Shown here: positions 55,663-64,000 of the stretch, one piece after another
How positions within the stretch are numbered: position 1 is the first letter of the stretch
Layout: each line of letters begins with the position of its first letter
DNA from: Hymenobacter baengnokdamensis
Lineage (GTDB): Bacteria; Bacteroidota; Bacteroidia; Cytophagales; Hymenobacteraceae
Direction of reading: 5' to 3'
DNA: 64,000 bases
Assembly (NCBI RefSeq): GCF_008728635.1
Contig: NZ_CP044285.1
Span: forward strand, 868,001 to 932,000
Made by a program: the position numbers and the translations under genes
The notes under the pieces: generated by a model
Databases searched by the model: none
What the model was told of the DNA's origin: nothing
Seen by the model: only the letters and a program-made list of their open reading frames with translations

Positions 55663-55757
55663 GTAGCGTGGACTCTGCGAGTCGGCGCGTGAGAAAGGTA
55701 GGGCGGAAGCGGATAGTGCCGATAACCCAACGCGCGGACTCGCAGAGTCTGCGCTAC
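55663..55757. repeat. 95-bp inverted repeat with 28-bp arms
   Basis: Arms 55663-55690 and 55730-55757 match at 25 of 28 positions (core GACTCTGCGAGTC). The 39-base interior has no gene. It fills the gap between the permease gene and the BT_3928-type gene. Confidence 0.85.
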
Positions 55758-55760
55758 AGC

Positions 55761-56903
55761 TTACTGAAGCGCTTTCTCGACCTGGTAGAGGGCCGGAATA
55801 TCGTGGTAATGGTATTTAGCTACAACGGTGCCGTTGTGCAGCACCAGCAGGCCGGGGTTGGAGCGGATGACGGACTTAAGCACCGTGGCATCGGCAAAGT
55901 AGAAGGGCGTGGCCAGGTTTACATCGTGCCGGAAGGAATCGAACTTGCCGGCCGCCGTGCTCGTGATGGTGAGCACGTCGATGTGCTTGCGCGATTTGGC
56001 CGCGGCGGCAAACAGCTGGTTGAACTGCTCAAAGCGCTCGCGGTCGGCCTTGTTGGTGTTTTGTACAATGAGAATGAGCTTGTTGCCGGTCAGCACCTGC
56101 TTGGTGACGTCGTTGCCGTCGGGGTCGGAGATGACAAAGTCGGTAATGGCGGGCGTCGAGGCCTGCGGATTGAGCACCGTCATGCTCTTGTACTTCCAGG
56201 TCGAGTCGGTTGGAAACTGCTCGGTTTCGAGCGTTTTGCCGCCGCGCTCAAAGGTGTAGCGGTAGCGCGGCGCCTCCGCAGGCTTCATGAGCTGCGGAAT
56301 GTTGTTGCCAACTTTATAAGGCAGGAAGTCGAAATACGGCAGGTGCCCCAGGGCCCGCACGCCAATGCCGATAGCCAGGGCGCTGGCAAAAGTCATGGCC
56401 ATGAGGGCCGGCATGCCGCGCAAAAATGAATGGCGCAGGTGCTGCTGGTTGAAGAATACCACTGCCCACAACACCAGCAGCAGCAGGTCTTTGAAAAACG
56501 ACGTCCAGGGCTTGAGCTTGATAAAATCGCCGAAGCAGCCGCAGTCGGTTACCTTATTAAAAGCGGCCGAATAAAACGTCAGAAACGCAAAAAACACGAG
56601 CAGGGCCAGCAGCGCATACAGCGTTTGGCGCAGGTACCAGCGCAGCAGCAGCGCCGTGCCCAGTATCACTTCGAGCGAGCTGAGGGCTATGCTCAGGAAG
56701 CGGCTGGCATCGTGCAGGTAGTCGAAAAGCCAGCCAAGGGCGGGCACATCGCCGGCGAATACCTCAAAGTATTCTTCGAGCTTGTAGGCCGTGCCCACCG
56801 GGTCGTTGAGCTTGATAAGGCCCGAGAAAATAAACAAAATGCCCAGCAGCGCCCAGCACAGGCGGGTAACTTGGCGCATCGGCGTTGGCAGCGAAATCTT
56901 CAT
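55761..56903 (-). CDS. BT_3928-type DoxX family membrane protein
   Basis: 380 residues. The N-terminal half has four hydrophobic segments with the DoxX/MauE-like hallmark FNKVTDCGCFGDFIKLKPW, which carries a Cys pair. The C-terminal half (from about 190) is a thioredoxin-like periplasmic domain with LILIVQNTNKADRERFEQF and a terminal ATVLKSVIRSNPGLLVLHNG. A redox or quinone-linked role is a guess. The gene is followed by DUF1599 and folP in an order common in Bacteroidota. Confidence 0.88.
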   Translation of the reverse strand: MKISLPTPMRQVTRLCWALLGILFIFSGLIKLNDPVGTAYKLEEYFEVFAGDVPALGWLFDYLHDASRFLSIALSSLEVILGTALLLRWYLRQTLYALLALLVFFAFLTFYSAAFNKVTDCGCFGDFIKLKPWTSFFKDLLLLVLWAVVFFNQQHLRHSFLRGMPALMAMTFASALAIGIGVRALGHLPYFDFLPYKVGNNIPQLMKPAEAPRYRYTFERGGKTLETEQFPTDSTWKYKSMTVLNPQASTPAITDFVISDPDGNDVTKQVLTGNKLILIVQNTNKADRERFEQFNQLFAAAAKSRKHIDVLTITSTAAGKFDSFRHDVNLATPFYFADATVLKSVIRSNPGLLVLHNGTVVAKYHYHDIPALYQVEKALQ

Positions 56904-56938
56904 AGCGTTAAAACAAAGGTCATGAGGCCCCGGCCCCC

Positions 56939-57502
56939 TTACGCGGGAGCGTCGGTGCGGGCTGCTTCGCCGCGCAAAATGAGGGCAAACACGGCGTAGT
57001 TGAGCATGTCGCGGTAGCCGCCTTCTACGCTTTCGCTTACCAGCGCCGCGCCGCCGATGTTTTCGAGCTGCTTGATGCGGTGCAGCTTCATCAGAATGAG
57101 GTCGGTAATACTGCTCACGCGCATTTGCCGCCAGGCCTCGCCGTAGTCGTGGTTTTTGGCCAGCAGCAGCTCGCGGTTCAGGGCATTTTCGTGGTCATAC
57201 GCGGCGGCCACCTGCGCAGGGGGCAAGTCCAGGGGCGCCTCGGCGGGCAGACGCAGCTGCATCAGGGCAATGAGGCAGTAGTTGATAATGGCAACAAACT
57301 CCTCGTCGATGCCATCGGCAATCTTTTGCGTGCCAGCTTCCTGAATCGTGCGGATGCGGTTGGCCTTGATAAAAAGCTGGTCCGTGACCGACGGTAGGCG
57401 CAGGATGCGCCACGCCGTGCCATAGTCGTGGGTCTTGGCCAGAAACAGCTCGCGGCAGCGGCTCAGAATAAGGTCGTAGTGCGCGGAGGTAGTTAAAGGC
57501 AT
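56939..57502 (-). CDS. DUF1599 domain-containing protein
   Basis: 187 residues from the ATG at 57502; the longer upstream frame has no support. Two copies of a helical unit are present: RELFLAKTHDYGTAWRILRL then RELLLAKNHDYGEAWRQMRV. Each carries K-x-H/N-H-D-Y-G. This is the DUF1599 repeat, of unknown function, with a nucleotide-pyrophosphohydrolase-like look. It sits between the BT_3928-type gene and folP, divergent from folP. Confidence 0.88.
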   Translation of the reverse strand: MPLTTSAHYDLILSRCRELFLAKTHDYGTAWRILRLPSVTDQLFIKANRIRTIQEAGTQKIADGIDEEFVAIINYCLIALMQLRLPAEAPLDLPPAQVAAAYDHENALNRELLLAKNHDYGEAWRQMRVSSITDLILMKLHRIKQLENIGGAALVSESVEGGYRDMLNYAVFALILRGEAARTDAPA

Positions 57503-57634
57503 AAGCTTCGGCTGGGGCGAAGGCAGTTGGGCACAAGCTACTGCCTGTGCAAAGTGGAAACCTCCGCAAGTTCGCCCGTAACGCCGGATATTTAACCCCT
57601 CGCTCTCGCTGCCCTGCCCACCCACCCCGCGCCT

Positions 57635-58513
57635 ATGTTGCTGCAAAACGCACTGCCCCAGCAGTTCACTGCTACGCTGAAGAGTCCTCACGGCCGGCTG
57701 CTCGACCTGCGCCAGCCTCAGGTGATGGGTATTCTCAACGTGACGCCCGACTCATTCTACCCCGGCTCCCGGCTGGGTGCCGGCTCGGAGGCGGCGCTGC
57801 TGCACCGCGCTGAGCTGATGCTGGCAGCCGGCGCCGCCGCCCTCGATGTGGGCGGCTACAGCTCGCGGCCGGGCGCCGACGACATCAGCCCCGATGAAGA
57901 AAAAAGCCGCCTGCTGCCCGCGGTAGCGGCCCTGCGGCGCGAGTTTCCGCAGGCTTTTATCAGCGTCGATACCTTCCGGGCTGCCGTAGCCGCCGAGGCC
58001 GTGGCCACCGGTGCCGACCTGATAAATGACATTGGCGGCGGCACCCTCGATGCCGGCATGCTGCCCACGGTGGCCCGCCTGCGGGTGCCCTACTGCCTTA
58101 TGCACCTGAAGGGCACGCCCCAAACCATGCGTAGCCTGGCGCACTACGAAGACGACCTGGTGCTGACGCTGCTGCGCTTTTTCCGCGACCAGCTCGCGGC
58201 CCTGCGCCAAGCGGCCAATGGCCAGCCCTTGCCCGACGTCCTGCTCGACCCCGGCTTCGGCTTTGCCAAAACGCCGGCCCACAACCACGAGCTGCTGCGC
58301 CGCCTGCCCGAGCTGCACCACCTGGGCTACGGTTTGCTGGTGGGCCTCTCGCGCAAGGCCATGGTGTATAAGCCGCTGGGCCTCGGCCCCGAAACTGCTC
58401 TCAATGGCACTACCGCCCTGCACGTGCTGGCCCTGCAGGGCGGGGCCCGGCTACTGCGCGTGCACGATGTGCCCGAGGCGCGGCAAACCATTGCGCTGGT
58501 AACGGGCGCGTAA
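57635..58513 (+). CDS. folP: Dihydropteroate synthase
   Basis: 292 residues. The PABA/pterin-site signature VMGILNVTPDSFYPGSRL is at about 30-47. DVGGYSSRPGADDIS and the second signature LINDIGGG are intact, and GLSRKAMVYK near the C-terminus supplies the pterin Lys. The target of sulfonamides. The next gene, cdaA, follows in the same direction after 124 bases, as in many Bacteroidota. Confidence 0.95.
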   Translation: MLLQNALPQQFTATLKSPHGRLLDLRQPQVMGILNVTPDSFYPGSRLGAGSEAALLHRAELMLAAGAAALDVGGYSSRPGADDISPDEEKSRLLPAVAALRREFPQAFISVDTFRAAVAAEAVATGADLINDIGGGTLDAGMLPTVARLRVPYCLMHLKGTPQTMRSLAHYEDDLVLTLLRFFRDQLAALRQAANGQPLPDVLLDPGFGFAKTPAHNHELLRRLPELHHLGYGLLVGLSRKAMVYKPLGLGPETALNGTTALHVLALQGGARLLRVHDVPEARQTIALVTGA

Positions 58514-58637
58514 GGCAGTGAAAATAAAAAGCAGCAAGAGAAGCAGTAAAATGAAAACGCGCTTTCTTTAGCAGGCGCAATACTTTTGCGGAAGCTCCTC
58601 CCGCCTCTCTGCTCCTTTCATCTCTTAGCTGCGATAC

Positions 58638-59444
58638 TTGTCCCTTCCTTTTCCCCTTTACTTTTTACACGTAGGGCTGGCCGACGTAGCCGACGTGCTG
58701 CTCGTGACCTGGATGCTGTACCAGCTCTACAAGCTGCTGCGCGGCTCGGTGGCACTCAACGTCGCGCTCGGGCTGCTGAGTCTGTACCTGGTGTACCTGG
58801 TGGTAAGCGCGTTGGGACTGGGGCTGCTGACGGCTATTCTGGGGCAGTTTATGAGCGTAGGAGTGCTGGCCAGCATTATTTTATTTCAGCAGGAAATCCG
58901 GCGCTTTTTGCTGAATGTGGGGAAAGTAGCGATGGAAGGCGGCGGCCCGCTGGGCTGGTGGCGGCGCCCCAGCGGCCAGCCCACGGGCGCGCCCGGTGTG
59001 GGCGCCTTTGTAGAGGCCGCCAAAAGCCTGGCCAGCAAGGAAACCGGCGCCCTCATCTGCTTTACGCTCACTTCCGACCTCAGCGCCTATGCCGAGTCGG
59101 GCGACCGCCTCGATGCGGAGGCCAGCAAGCGCTTGCTACTTGCTATATTTAATAAAACCTCGCCCCTGCACGACGGGGCCGTGATAGTAGCGCAAGGCCG
59201 GCTGGTAGCGGCCCGCTGCATATTGCCCGTGAGCCAGAACCCCGAGGTGCCCGCCGCGCTGGGCCTGCGCCACCGCGCCGCCCTGGGGCTTACCGAGGCC
59301 ACCGACGCCGTGGTGCTGGTGGTGAGCGAAGAAACCGGCCAGATGAGCCTCGTGCGCCACGGCGAAATATACCGAGGCCTGGCCGCCACCGAGCTCAAAG
59401 CCCGCCTGCAAGAGTGGCTGCTGGCCGCTCCCCAGCCGGCTTAG
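58638..59444 (+). CDS. cdaA: Diadenylate cyclase CdaA
   Basis: 268 residues starting at a TTG; no ATG is available before codon 26, so TTG (or a later start) is needed. Two to three N-terminal helices anchor it, then the DAC domain: PLHDGAVIV (DGA motif) and GLRHRAALGLTEATDAV (RHR motif). It makes cyclic di-AMP, which controls potassium and osmotic balance. The DAC residues look intact. It converges on the second STAS-like gene. Confidence 0.95.
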   Translation: MSLPFPLYFLHVGLADVADVLLVTWMLYQLYKLLRGSVALNVALGLLSLYLVYLVVSALGLGLLTAILGQFMSVGVLASIILFQQEIRRFLLNVGKVAMEGGGPLGWWRRPSGQPTGAPGVGAFVEAAKSLASKETGALICFTLTSDLSAYAESGDRLDAEASKRLLLAIFNKTSPLHDGAVIVAQGRLVAARCILPVSQNPEVPAALGLRHRAALGLTEATDAVVLVVSEETGQMSLVRHGEIYRGLAATELKARLQEWLLAAPQPA

Positions 59445-59857
59445 GCTATCGACAAGCCAATCGCTTTTCGCTCGGGTAATAAAAAGCTGGGGCCTTTGAA
59501 GGCAGTGGCTGGGCGTAGCTTTAGCTTATGGGCCAGGCCACTGACTTGCAGGCTTTTTACCAGGGGTGAAGGCATGCCGCACCAGTATACTTCGGTGCCC
59601 GCGCGCCGGCAGCAGGCATCGGCCCGCAGCAGGGCCTGCCTGCCCAGCGGGCTTAGCGAGTGCAGCTGCTGCGTGTCTATCCAGGCCTGGGTGGGGTGGC
59701 GCTCCAGCAGCTGCTGCACCGTGCTGAGTAAGTGCGTGGCATCGGTAGTGCTGGTGCAGCTGCCCCGCAGGCTCAGCCCCACGCATTGCCGGTGGCTACC
59801 AAAATGAATGGTAAGCGACCGAGAGGGCAAAATCAACAAAAAGAAAGCGTTATTCAT
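59441..59857 (-). CDS. STAS-domain-like protein 2
   Basis: 138 residues from the ATG at 59857. Paralogue of the gene at 50.1 kb: both have VGLSLRG and YWCG. The STAS loop reads LSPLGR, so the usual phosphoacceptor Ser is replaced (here by Pro). It overlaps the stop of cdaA by 4 bases on the opposite strand. A Bacteroidota -7 element lies upstream of the start. Confidence 0.65.
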   Translation of the reverse strand: MNNAFFLLILPSRSLTIHFGSHRQCVGLSLRGSCTSTTDATHLLSTVQQLLERHPTQAWIDTQQLHSLSPLGRQALLRADACCRRAGTEVYWCGMPSPLVKSLQVSGLAHKLKLRPATAFKGPSFLLPERKAIGLSIA

Positions 59858-59887
59858 AGCAGAAGGGTAGAGAGTAGTAGCGTGCCG

Positions 59888-59895
59888 CAAATATA
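59888..59895 (-). promoter_or_regulatory. -7 element for STAS-like gene 2
   Basis: TATATTTG (minus strand) fits TAnnTTTG exactly. It is preceded by a TTGAC-like box about 15-17 bases upstream. The start codon follows after about 30 bases. Confidence 0.55.
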
Positions 59896-60203
59896 CGCGT
59901 GTAAGTCAGTCAATTATAGCATAGAAAATGGGTTTTAGGTTACGTACTAATACCTGTTTTCAGCGGTGCCCGGCGGAAGGAGATTACCAAGTGACTATAG
60001 TTTAGCTACGTGTTTTCCGCATATTCTCGCAGCTGGCCGGGAAAGGGCTGCGCAAATACGCATAGGTGCTCCGTATAAATTGGTAATTATCTTGTAAACA
60101 GACACTTTATAAAGAAAACTCCCATCCTACGCCATGCTTTAATCGTTAAAATGAAGTAGTTAGGTGCCTGTCTCATTCCTCTTTTCCCTTACTTACTTTT
60201 ACT
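59896..60203. other. Spacer with no gene
   Basis: About 308 bases between the divergent STAS-like and KGG genes. It is AT-rich in parts and should hold the KGG promoter, but I see no clear element, RNA or repeat. Confidence 0.4.
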
Positions 60204-60515
60204 ATGAAGCCTGCTGTGAATACGTCGTCCCTGGTTTCTTCATCCCCCATGGGCTTTAAAACCCGCCCGGCCGCCCGCATCGGCGATGGTAGCCGCACCA
60301 GCCGCCGGGGCTTTGCCAGCATGGACCCCGCCGAGCAGCGTCGCATTGCCAGCGAAGGCGGCAAAGCCTCGCACGCCAGTGGCCAGGGCCACAAGTGGAC
60401 TGCTGAAGAAGCGCGGGCTGCGGGCCGCAAGGGCGGCCTTACCAGCCGCCGGGGCCCCAGCCGCCCGGCTGGTGAGGCAAAGGCTGCTACCAGCAAATCC
60501 AAGACAACTAACTAA
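60204..60515 (+). CDS. KGG-repeat (stress-induced/Con-10-like) protein
   Basis: 103 residues. Low-complexity Arg/Gly/Ala-rich protein with the KGG core: RRGFASMDPAEQRRIASEGG and a second copy HKWTAEEARAAGRKGG. The family (YciG/Con-10) is induced in stress or sporulation and is intrinsically disordered; a protective role is known only by family. It has its own terminator. Confidence 0.8.
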   Translation: MKPAVNTSSLVSSSPMGFKTRPAARIGDGSRTSRRGFASMDPAEQRRIASEGGKASHASGQGHKWTAEEARAAGRKGGLTSRRGPSRPAGEAKAATSKSKTTN

Positions 60516-60555
60516 AGCCAGCTGGCACTGGCCGCGCACGTTGCGCAAGAGTCTA

Positions 60556-60599
60556 CATCAAAAAGCCCGGCTCCAAGAAAGGAGCCGGGCTTTTTGATG
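60556..60599 (+). terminator. Intrinsic terminator of the KGG gene
   Basis: CATCAAAAAGCCCGGCTCC pairs exactly with GGAGCCGGGCTTTTTGATG, with a T-run. The A-run on the other side lets it also serve the leftward response regulator gene. Confidence 0.9.
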
Positions 60600-60621
60600 C
60601 CTGCGTAGGCCGTAGGCGGCC

Positions 60622-61266
60622 CTAGCTTAGCAGGCCCTGCGTTACGGCCAGCTTGATGAGGGCGGCGGTGTTCTTGGTCTGGGTTTTCTCCAGGATATTC
60701 TGCCGATGGGTTTCGATAGTGCGCTTGCTGGTAAATAGCTTTTCGGCTATCTCATTGGTAGTAAGCCCTTCGGACAAAAGTTGGAGCACCTCGTTTTCGC
60801 GGCGCGAGAGGCGGCCGACCTTGGTGGCTGCGTCGGGCTCTTCTTCTTTAGCTAACACTTTGCGTAACATACTTATGCCCAGGTCGCTGCACAAAAATTG
60901 CCGCCCGGCAATCACCGCCTGGATAGCGAGCAGAATCTCGCCTTTTTCGGAGCTTTTGAGGACGTAGCCCGATGCGCCGGCATCGAAAAGCTGGCCGATA
61001 TAGCGCTCGTGGCCCAGCATACTCAGAATAAGCACCCGAATCTGTGGGTATTCGGTGTGCAGTCGCTGAGTGGTGGCCAGGCCATCGAGCACCGGCATGT
61101 TGGCGTCGAGCAGTACCACATCGGCCGGGGTAGCGGGCAGGCGGTTGAGCAGCTCCTGGCCATTATTAGCCTCACCTACTACCTCAATATCAGGCTCGTT
61201 GGCGAGCAGCGCCCGTAGCCCGTCGCGCACGATGGTGTGGTCATCAACCAGAAAAATGCGGGTCAT
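60622..61266 (-). CDS. NarL/LuxR-type response regulator
   Basis: 214 residues. Receiver domain with acidic pair D8/D9 (FLVDDHTIVRDG), phosphoacceptor D54 in VVLLDANMP and the conserved Lys in GYVLKSSEKG. The C-terminal LuxR HTH reads LSRRENEVLQLLSEGLTTNE then IAEKLFTSKRTIETHR. The cognate kinase is unknown; the HisKA_3-type kinase at 47.6 kb is of the right class but distant. A perfect AT-rich dyad (61407-61431) lies about 140 bases upstream. Confidence 0.93.
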   Translation of the reverse strand: MTRIFLVDDHTIVRDGLRALLANEPDIEVVGEANNGQELLNRLPATPADVVLLDANMPVLDGLATTQRLHTEYPQIRVLILSMLGHERYIGQLFDAGASGYVLKSSEKGEILLAIQAVIAGRQFLCSDLGISMLRKVLAKEEEPDAATKVGRLSRRENEVLQLLSEGLTTNEIAEKLFTSKRTIETHRQNILEKTQTKNTAALIKLAVTQGLLS

Positions 61267-61406
61267 AAGCTAAGGTGCCGGCTACAACAAGTAACAGAAC
61301 CTTGGGAAGCCGGCTAGAAAAATGTCTACGAGTCAAGCAACGGTTAGGATTAGCCCGACTGTTGCCGTATGCGGCCTGCTTGCCAGATTTGCCGGGGCGT
61401 AAGCGG

Positions 61407-61431
61407 TACAATGTATTAATAATACATTGTA
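61407..61431. promoter_or_regulatory. Perfect AT-rich dyad, candidate operator
   Basis: Arms TACAATGTATT and AATACATTGTA are exact 11-base complements around AAT. It lies between the stop of kbl and the response regulator start, with no T-run, so it looks more like a protein-binding site than a terminator. Confidence 0.5.
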
Positions 61432-61455
61432 TTTATTCCTGATACTAAGGCGCGT

Positions 61456-62652
61456 CTATTTTAACACGCCCAGCTCATGGCCCACTTTGGTAAAGGCCGC
61501 AATGGCCTTATCAAGCTGGGGCCGGGTGTGGGCGGCGCTGAGCTGCACCCGGATGCGGGCCTTGCCCTGCGGCACCACGGGGTAGTAAAAGCCCACCACA
61601 TAAATGCCTTCATCGAGCATGCGGGCGGCAAATTCCTGGGCCAGCTTGGCATCGTAGAGCATAACGGGCACAATAGGATGTTCGCCGGGCGTGATATCGA
61701 AGCCGGCCGCCGTCATCTGCTGGCGGAAATACTGCGTATTCTCTTCGAGCTGGTCGCGCAGCTGGGTGCTTTCGGTAAGCAGCTCCAGCACGCGCAGGCT
61801 GGCCCCCACGATGGCGGGCGCCAGGGTATTGCTGAACAGATACGGGCGCGAGCGCTGGCGTAGCAGCTCGATAATCTCCTTGCGGCCCGAGGTGAAGCCG
61901 CCCATGGCGCCGCCCAGCGCCTTGCCCAGGGTGCCGGTGATGATGTCGACGCGGCCCATCACGTTGCGGTACTCGTGGGTGCCGCGGCCGGTTTTGCCCA
62001 GGAAGCCCATTGAGTGGCACTCGTCAATCATTACCAAAGCACTATATTTATCGGCCAGGTCGCATATTTTATCCAGCTGCGCAATGGTGCCGTCCATCGA
62101 AAACGAGCCATCCGTCACGATGATGCGGTGGCGCGTGCCCTTGGCCACAGCGTCTTGCAGCTGCTTTTCGAGGTCGGCCATGTCGTTGTGCTGGTAGCGG
62201 TAGCGCTGGGCCTTGCACAGGCGCACGCCGTCGATGATGCTGGCGTGGTTGAGGGCATCCGAAATAATGGCGTCGCGCTCGTCAAACAGCGGCTCGAATA
62301 CGCCGCCATTGGCGTCGAAGGCGGCGGCGTACAGGATAGTATCCTCGGTGCCCAGAAACTCGGCTAGCTTAGCTTCCAGCTCCTTGTGAATATCCTGGGT
62401 GCCGCAGATAAAGCGCACCGAGCTCATGCCGTAGCCATGCGAGTCGATAGTAGCCTTGGCGGCCTTTATTACCTCGGGGTGCGAGCTGAGACCCAGGTAG
62501 TTGTTGGCGCAGAAGTTGAGCACGTCGCCGGCTTCCCGGGTGTCAATTTCGGCGCCCTGGGGCGAGGTGATAACGCGCTCTTTTTTGTAGAGGCCCGCGT
62601 CTTTTATTTCTTGAAGCGTTTGCTGAAGGTCGGATTGAAGGGTGCCGTACAT
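61456..62652 (-). CDS. kbl: Glycine C-acetyltransferase (2-amino-3-ketobutyrate CoA ligase)
   Basis: 398 residues, PLP-dependent alpha-oxoamine synthase. The family core [20 protein letters not shown] is present, [15 protein letters not shown] carries the PLP-ring Asp/His region, and the Schiff-base Lys is in [14 protein letters not shown]. It cleaves 2-amino-3-ketobutyrate with CoA to glycine and acetyl-CoA in threonine breakdown. tdh is not next to it. Other members of this class (serine palmitoyltransferase, KAPA synthase) are less likely from the overall match. Confidence 0.93.
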   Translation of the reverse strand: MYGTLQSDLQQTLQEIKDAGLYKKERVITSPQGAEIDTREAGDVLNFCANNYLGLSSHPEVIKAAKATIDSHGYGMSSVRFICGTQDIHKELEAKLAEFLGTEDTILYAAAFDANGGVFEPLFDERDAIISDALNHASIIDGVRLCKAQRYRYQHNDMADLEKQLQDAVAKGTRHRIIVTDGSFSMDGTIAQLDKICDLADKYSALVMIDECHSMGFLGKTGRGTHEYRNVMGRVDIITGTLGKALGGAMGGFTSGRKEIIELLRQRSRPYLFSNTLAPAIVGASLRVLELLTESTQLRDQLEENTQYFRQQMTAAGFDITPGEHPIVPVMLYDAKLAQEFAARMLDEGIYVVGFYYPVVPQGKARIRVQLSAAHTRPQLDKAIAAFTKVGHELGVLK

Positions 62653-62698
62653 GGGGTGGGGTAGGAATACTGGTAAACTAGGAATCGGCTGATAGCTT

Positions 62699-63316
62699 TT
62701 AAGTATGAGTGGCAGGCAGCCAGGCTATGCGCTGCTCCGCCACTTCAGTTTGGGCTTTAGGTAGCAGAAGGCATAAGCTACGATAATCGCAAAGCAGAGA
62801 AGTGACCAGGAGTGTACGTTCTTTAGTAAGTTTTATAACTGTATAACTATACTGCGCACTAGCCGCCCGGCTTCGGAATGAGCAATGAAATGATAGGCAA
62901 ACTACATCTGAGGCTGCAAAATTGAGGCTGAATTCCTGATTAACATAGGTTGCCAGCTTTTGCTCCTGATAAAATACTAAAAGCGCACGTCCATCGTGCC
63001 GCCAATACGTCCTGTACAGGCGTAGGGCAGCAAACTGTGACCAGGCTATCGGTAGCATAAGGGTAGCCAGTAGCAACACCATAAGATTGACACCAATCTT
63101 TGCGATAGCAGCACCGGCAACCAGCAGCAGGCTTAACCCGAAAGCAGCCTGAAGCAGGGTCCAGAGCAAATTAATGTCCTGCCAGCCGTTACAGGAAAAG
63201 CGTACTACCGGCTGCGATAGCTTCCCAGCCTTAAAATGCTCCTGCACGACAAGCACCAGCGGCAAGCCAACTACAACTACTAGCAATCCAATTAAAGCAA
63301 CGGTATCCTGGCTCAT
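62699..63316 (-). CDS. Hypothetical membrane protein
   Basis: 205 residues from the ATG giving MSQDTVAL; a start nine codons earlier is possible. Three hydrophobic helices (about 6-24, 55-75 and 80-100) precede a soluble C-terminal domain with strands ([22 protein letters not shown]), which may be PH-like. No family is recognised. It has no clear operon partner; the patatin-like gene ends 42 bases upstream of its start. Confidence 0.6.
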   Translation of the reverse strand: MSQDTVALIGLLVVVVGLPLVLVVQEHFKAGKLSQPVVRFSCNGWQDINLLWTLLQAAFGLSLLLVAGAAIAKIGVNLMVLLLATLMLPIAWSQFAALRLYRTYWRHDGRALLVFYQEQKLATYVNQEFSLNFAASDVVCLSFHCSFRSRAASAQYSYTVIKLTKERTLLVTSLLCDYRSLCLLLPKAQTEVAEQRIAWLPATHT

Positions 63317-63357
63317 GCAACCCGGTTTTACGGAGGCTAACAAAGTACTATAACGGC

Positions 63358-64000
63358 TTAGCGGTCGGCCCGTTGACGTACCATAAATAATTGCACCCCC
63401 AGCTTGCCGCTTGCAATAAGCTGCTCCTTCTCCTCAGCCGAGATTCGCCGCACCTTGGGCCCGAAGCCCCTGGTGCTGATACTGATGGTGCGGGGCCAGT
63501 CGGGGGGCAGAGCGGGGTTGAGGTTTTCGAGGGCTACGGTGTAGAGAGCGCCGATGTAGGAGGAGAAATCGCGGATGTCGTAGGGCGCGAGGGCCTGGCG
63601 GCCGGTAGGCAGGGTGTCGAGGGCTATCTGCTCGTCGCGGTCGAGGCGCAGGCCCAGGGTTTCGGGGTTGGCGGTGCTGCCGGGTGGCAGGCCGGCGGGC
63701 AGGTAGCGCGGCTGGTCGAACATATGCAGCGGGTAGTTGGCCAGCAGGCCGCCATCCACGAGCACCTGCACGGGCTGGCCGGCTTTGGGCTTGCCCTGGA
63801 TAACGTGATTGTCGATATCGAGCAGCACAGCCCGGAAATACAGCGGAATACTCATGCTGATGCGTACGGCGTCGGCTACGCGCATATCGGGGTGGGTTTC
63901 GTAGCTGAATACCTGGGTGCGTTGCAGCGTAAGGTTAGTGCCCGTGGTGTAGAGGTCGCGGTAGCGGCCGGGCTGCACCTGGGCCAGCTGGTGCAGCTCG
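63358..64000 (-). CDS. Patatin-like phospholipase (partial, 5' end outside window)
   Basis: At least 213 residues of the C-terminal part are visible; the frame stays open to the edge of the window, so the start lies beyond. VLVDGGLLANYPLHMF carries the catalytic Asp of the Ser-Asp dyad, with SMSIPLYFRAVLLD before it as in patatin-type lipases. The nucleophilic Ser motif (GxSxG) must lie outside. It is a lipid acyl hydrolase; the substrate cannot be named. Confidence 0.85.
   Translation of the reverse strand, partial: ELHQLAQVQPGRYRDLYTTGTNLTLQRTQVFSYETHPDMRVADAVRISMSIPLYFRAVLLDIDNHVIQGKPKAGQPVQVLVDGGLLANYPLHMFDQPRYLPAGLPPGSTANPETLGLRLDRDEQIALDTLPTGRQALAPYDIRDFSSYIGALYTVALENLNPALPPDWPRTISISTRGFGPKVRRISAEEKEQLIASGKLGVQLFMVRQRADR

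Overview
The window looks like a chromosomal segment of a pigmented, GC-rich Bacteroidota, most likely Hymenobacter or a close relative (Cytophagales, Hymenobacteraceae). The signs are about 60% GC, Bacteroidota-style promoters (TTG, about 19 bases, then TAnnTTTG), and Bacteroidota families such as DUF4175, the BT_3928/DoxX protein, DUF1599, the long LspA, the Big_5 Ig-like lipoprotein and BlaI/M56 pairs. Most genes are single-copy housekeeping genes; accessory DNA is limited to small islets. No species can be named from sequence reading alone.

Layout. 0-4.3 kb: recF, a DciA-like (DUF721) gene, a parS-like site, an AT-richer HTH regulator gene with many TGTAAC hexamers in and upstream of it, a glycerophosphodiesterase and a DUF2939 protein. 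4.3-20.1 kb: a mostly leftward run with a PLDc_N protein, rhomboid protease, prenyl synthase, rnr, a fused oligopeptide ABC ATPase, lspA, ileS, an RND/MMPL exporter, a DUF433/DUF5615 pair and glyS. 20.3-25.4 kb: phosphate transporter, two small genes, a DnaA-box-dense region (23.1-23.6 kb) that I read as the chromosomal origin, and an Ig-like lipoprotein. 25.4-38.0 kb: methyltransferase, mnmG, an arginyltransferase-like gene, ybeY, an RsbW-like ATPase, a giant DUF4175 protein, a decayed SpoIIAA-like gene, blaI/M56, an MFS exporter and an intact SpoIIAA-like gene.

38.2-41.6 kb: initiator tRNA-fMet followed by a 3.2-kb islet bounded by two near-identical 22-bp direct repeats. It holds a Cys-rich small protein, a 45-residue protein, a secreted S74 (tail-fibre chaperone) protein and an IS5-type transposase relic. 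41.6-50.6 kb: lepB, cheB, a CheB-CheR-PAS fusion, a PAS histidine kinase and a STAS-like protein. 50.6-64 kb: galT/galK, a mini lipoprotein, fatty-acid hydroxylase, aroK, an oligopeptide permease, the BT_3928-DUF1599-folP-cdaA block, a second STAS-like protein, a KGG protein, a LuxR-type response regulator, kbl, a membrane protein and a patatin cut by the window end.

How it fits together. recF, the DciA-like helicase loader, the parS-like site, the origin candidate and mnmG suggest that the left half is origin-proximal. Intergenic spaces carry at least five unrelated inverted-repeat elements (6.3, 15.2, 20.1, 51.7 and 55.7 kb), and several spaces carry AT-rich dyads. The least-explained items are the TGTAAC cluster with its HTH gene, the tRNA-fMet islet, and an AT-rich patch inside ileS.
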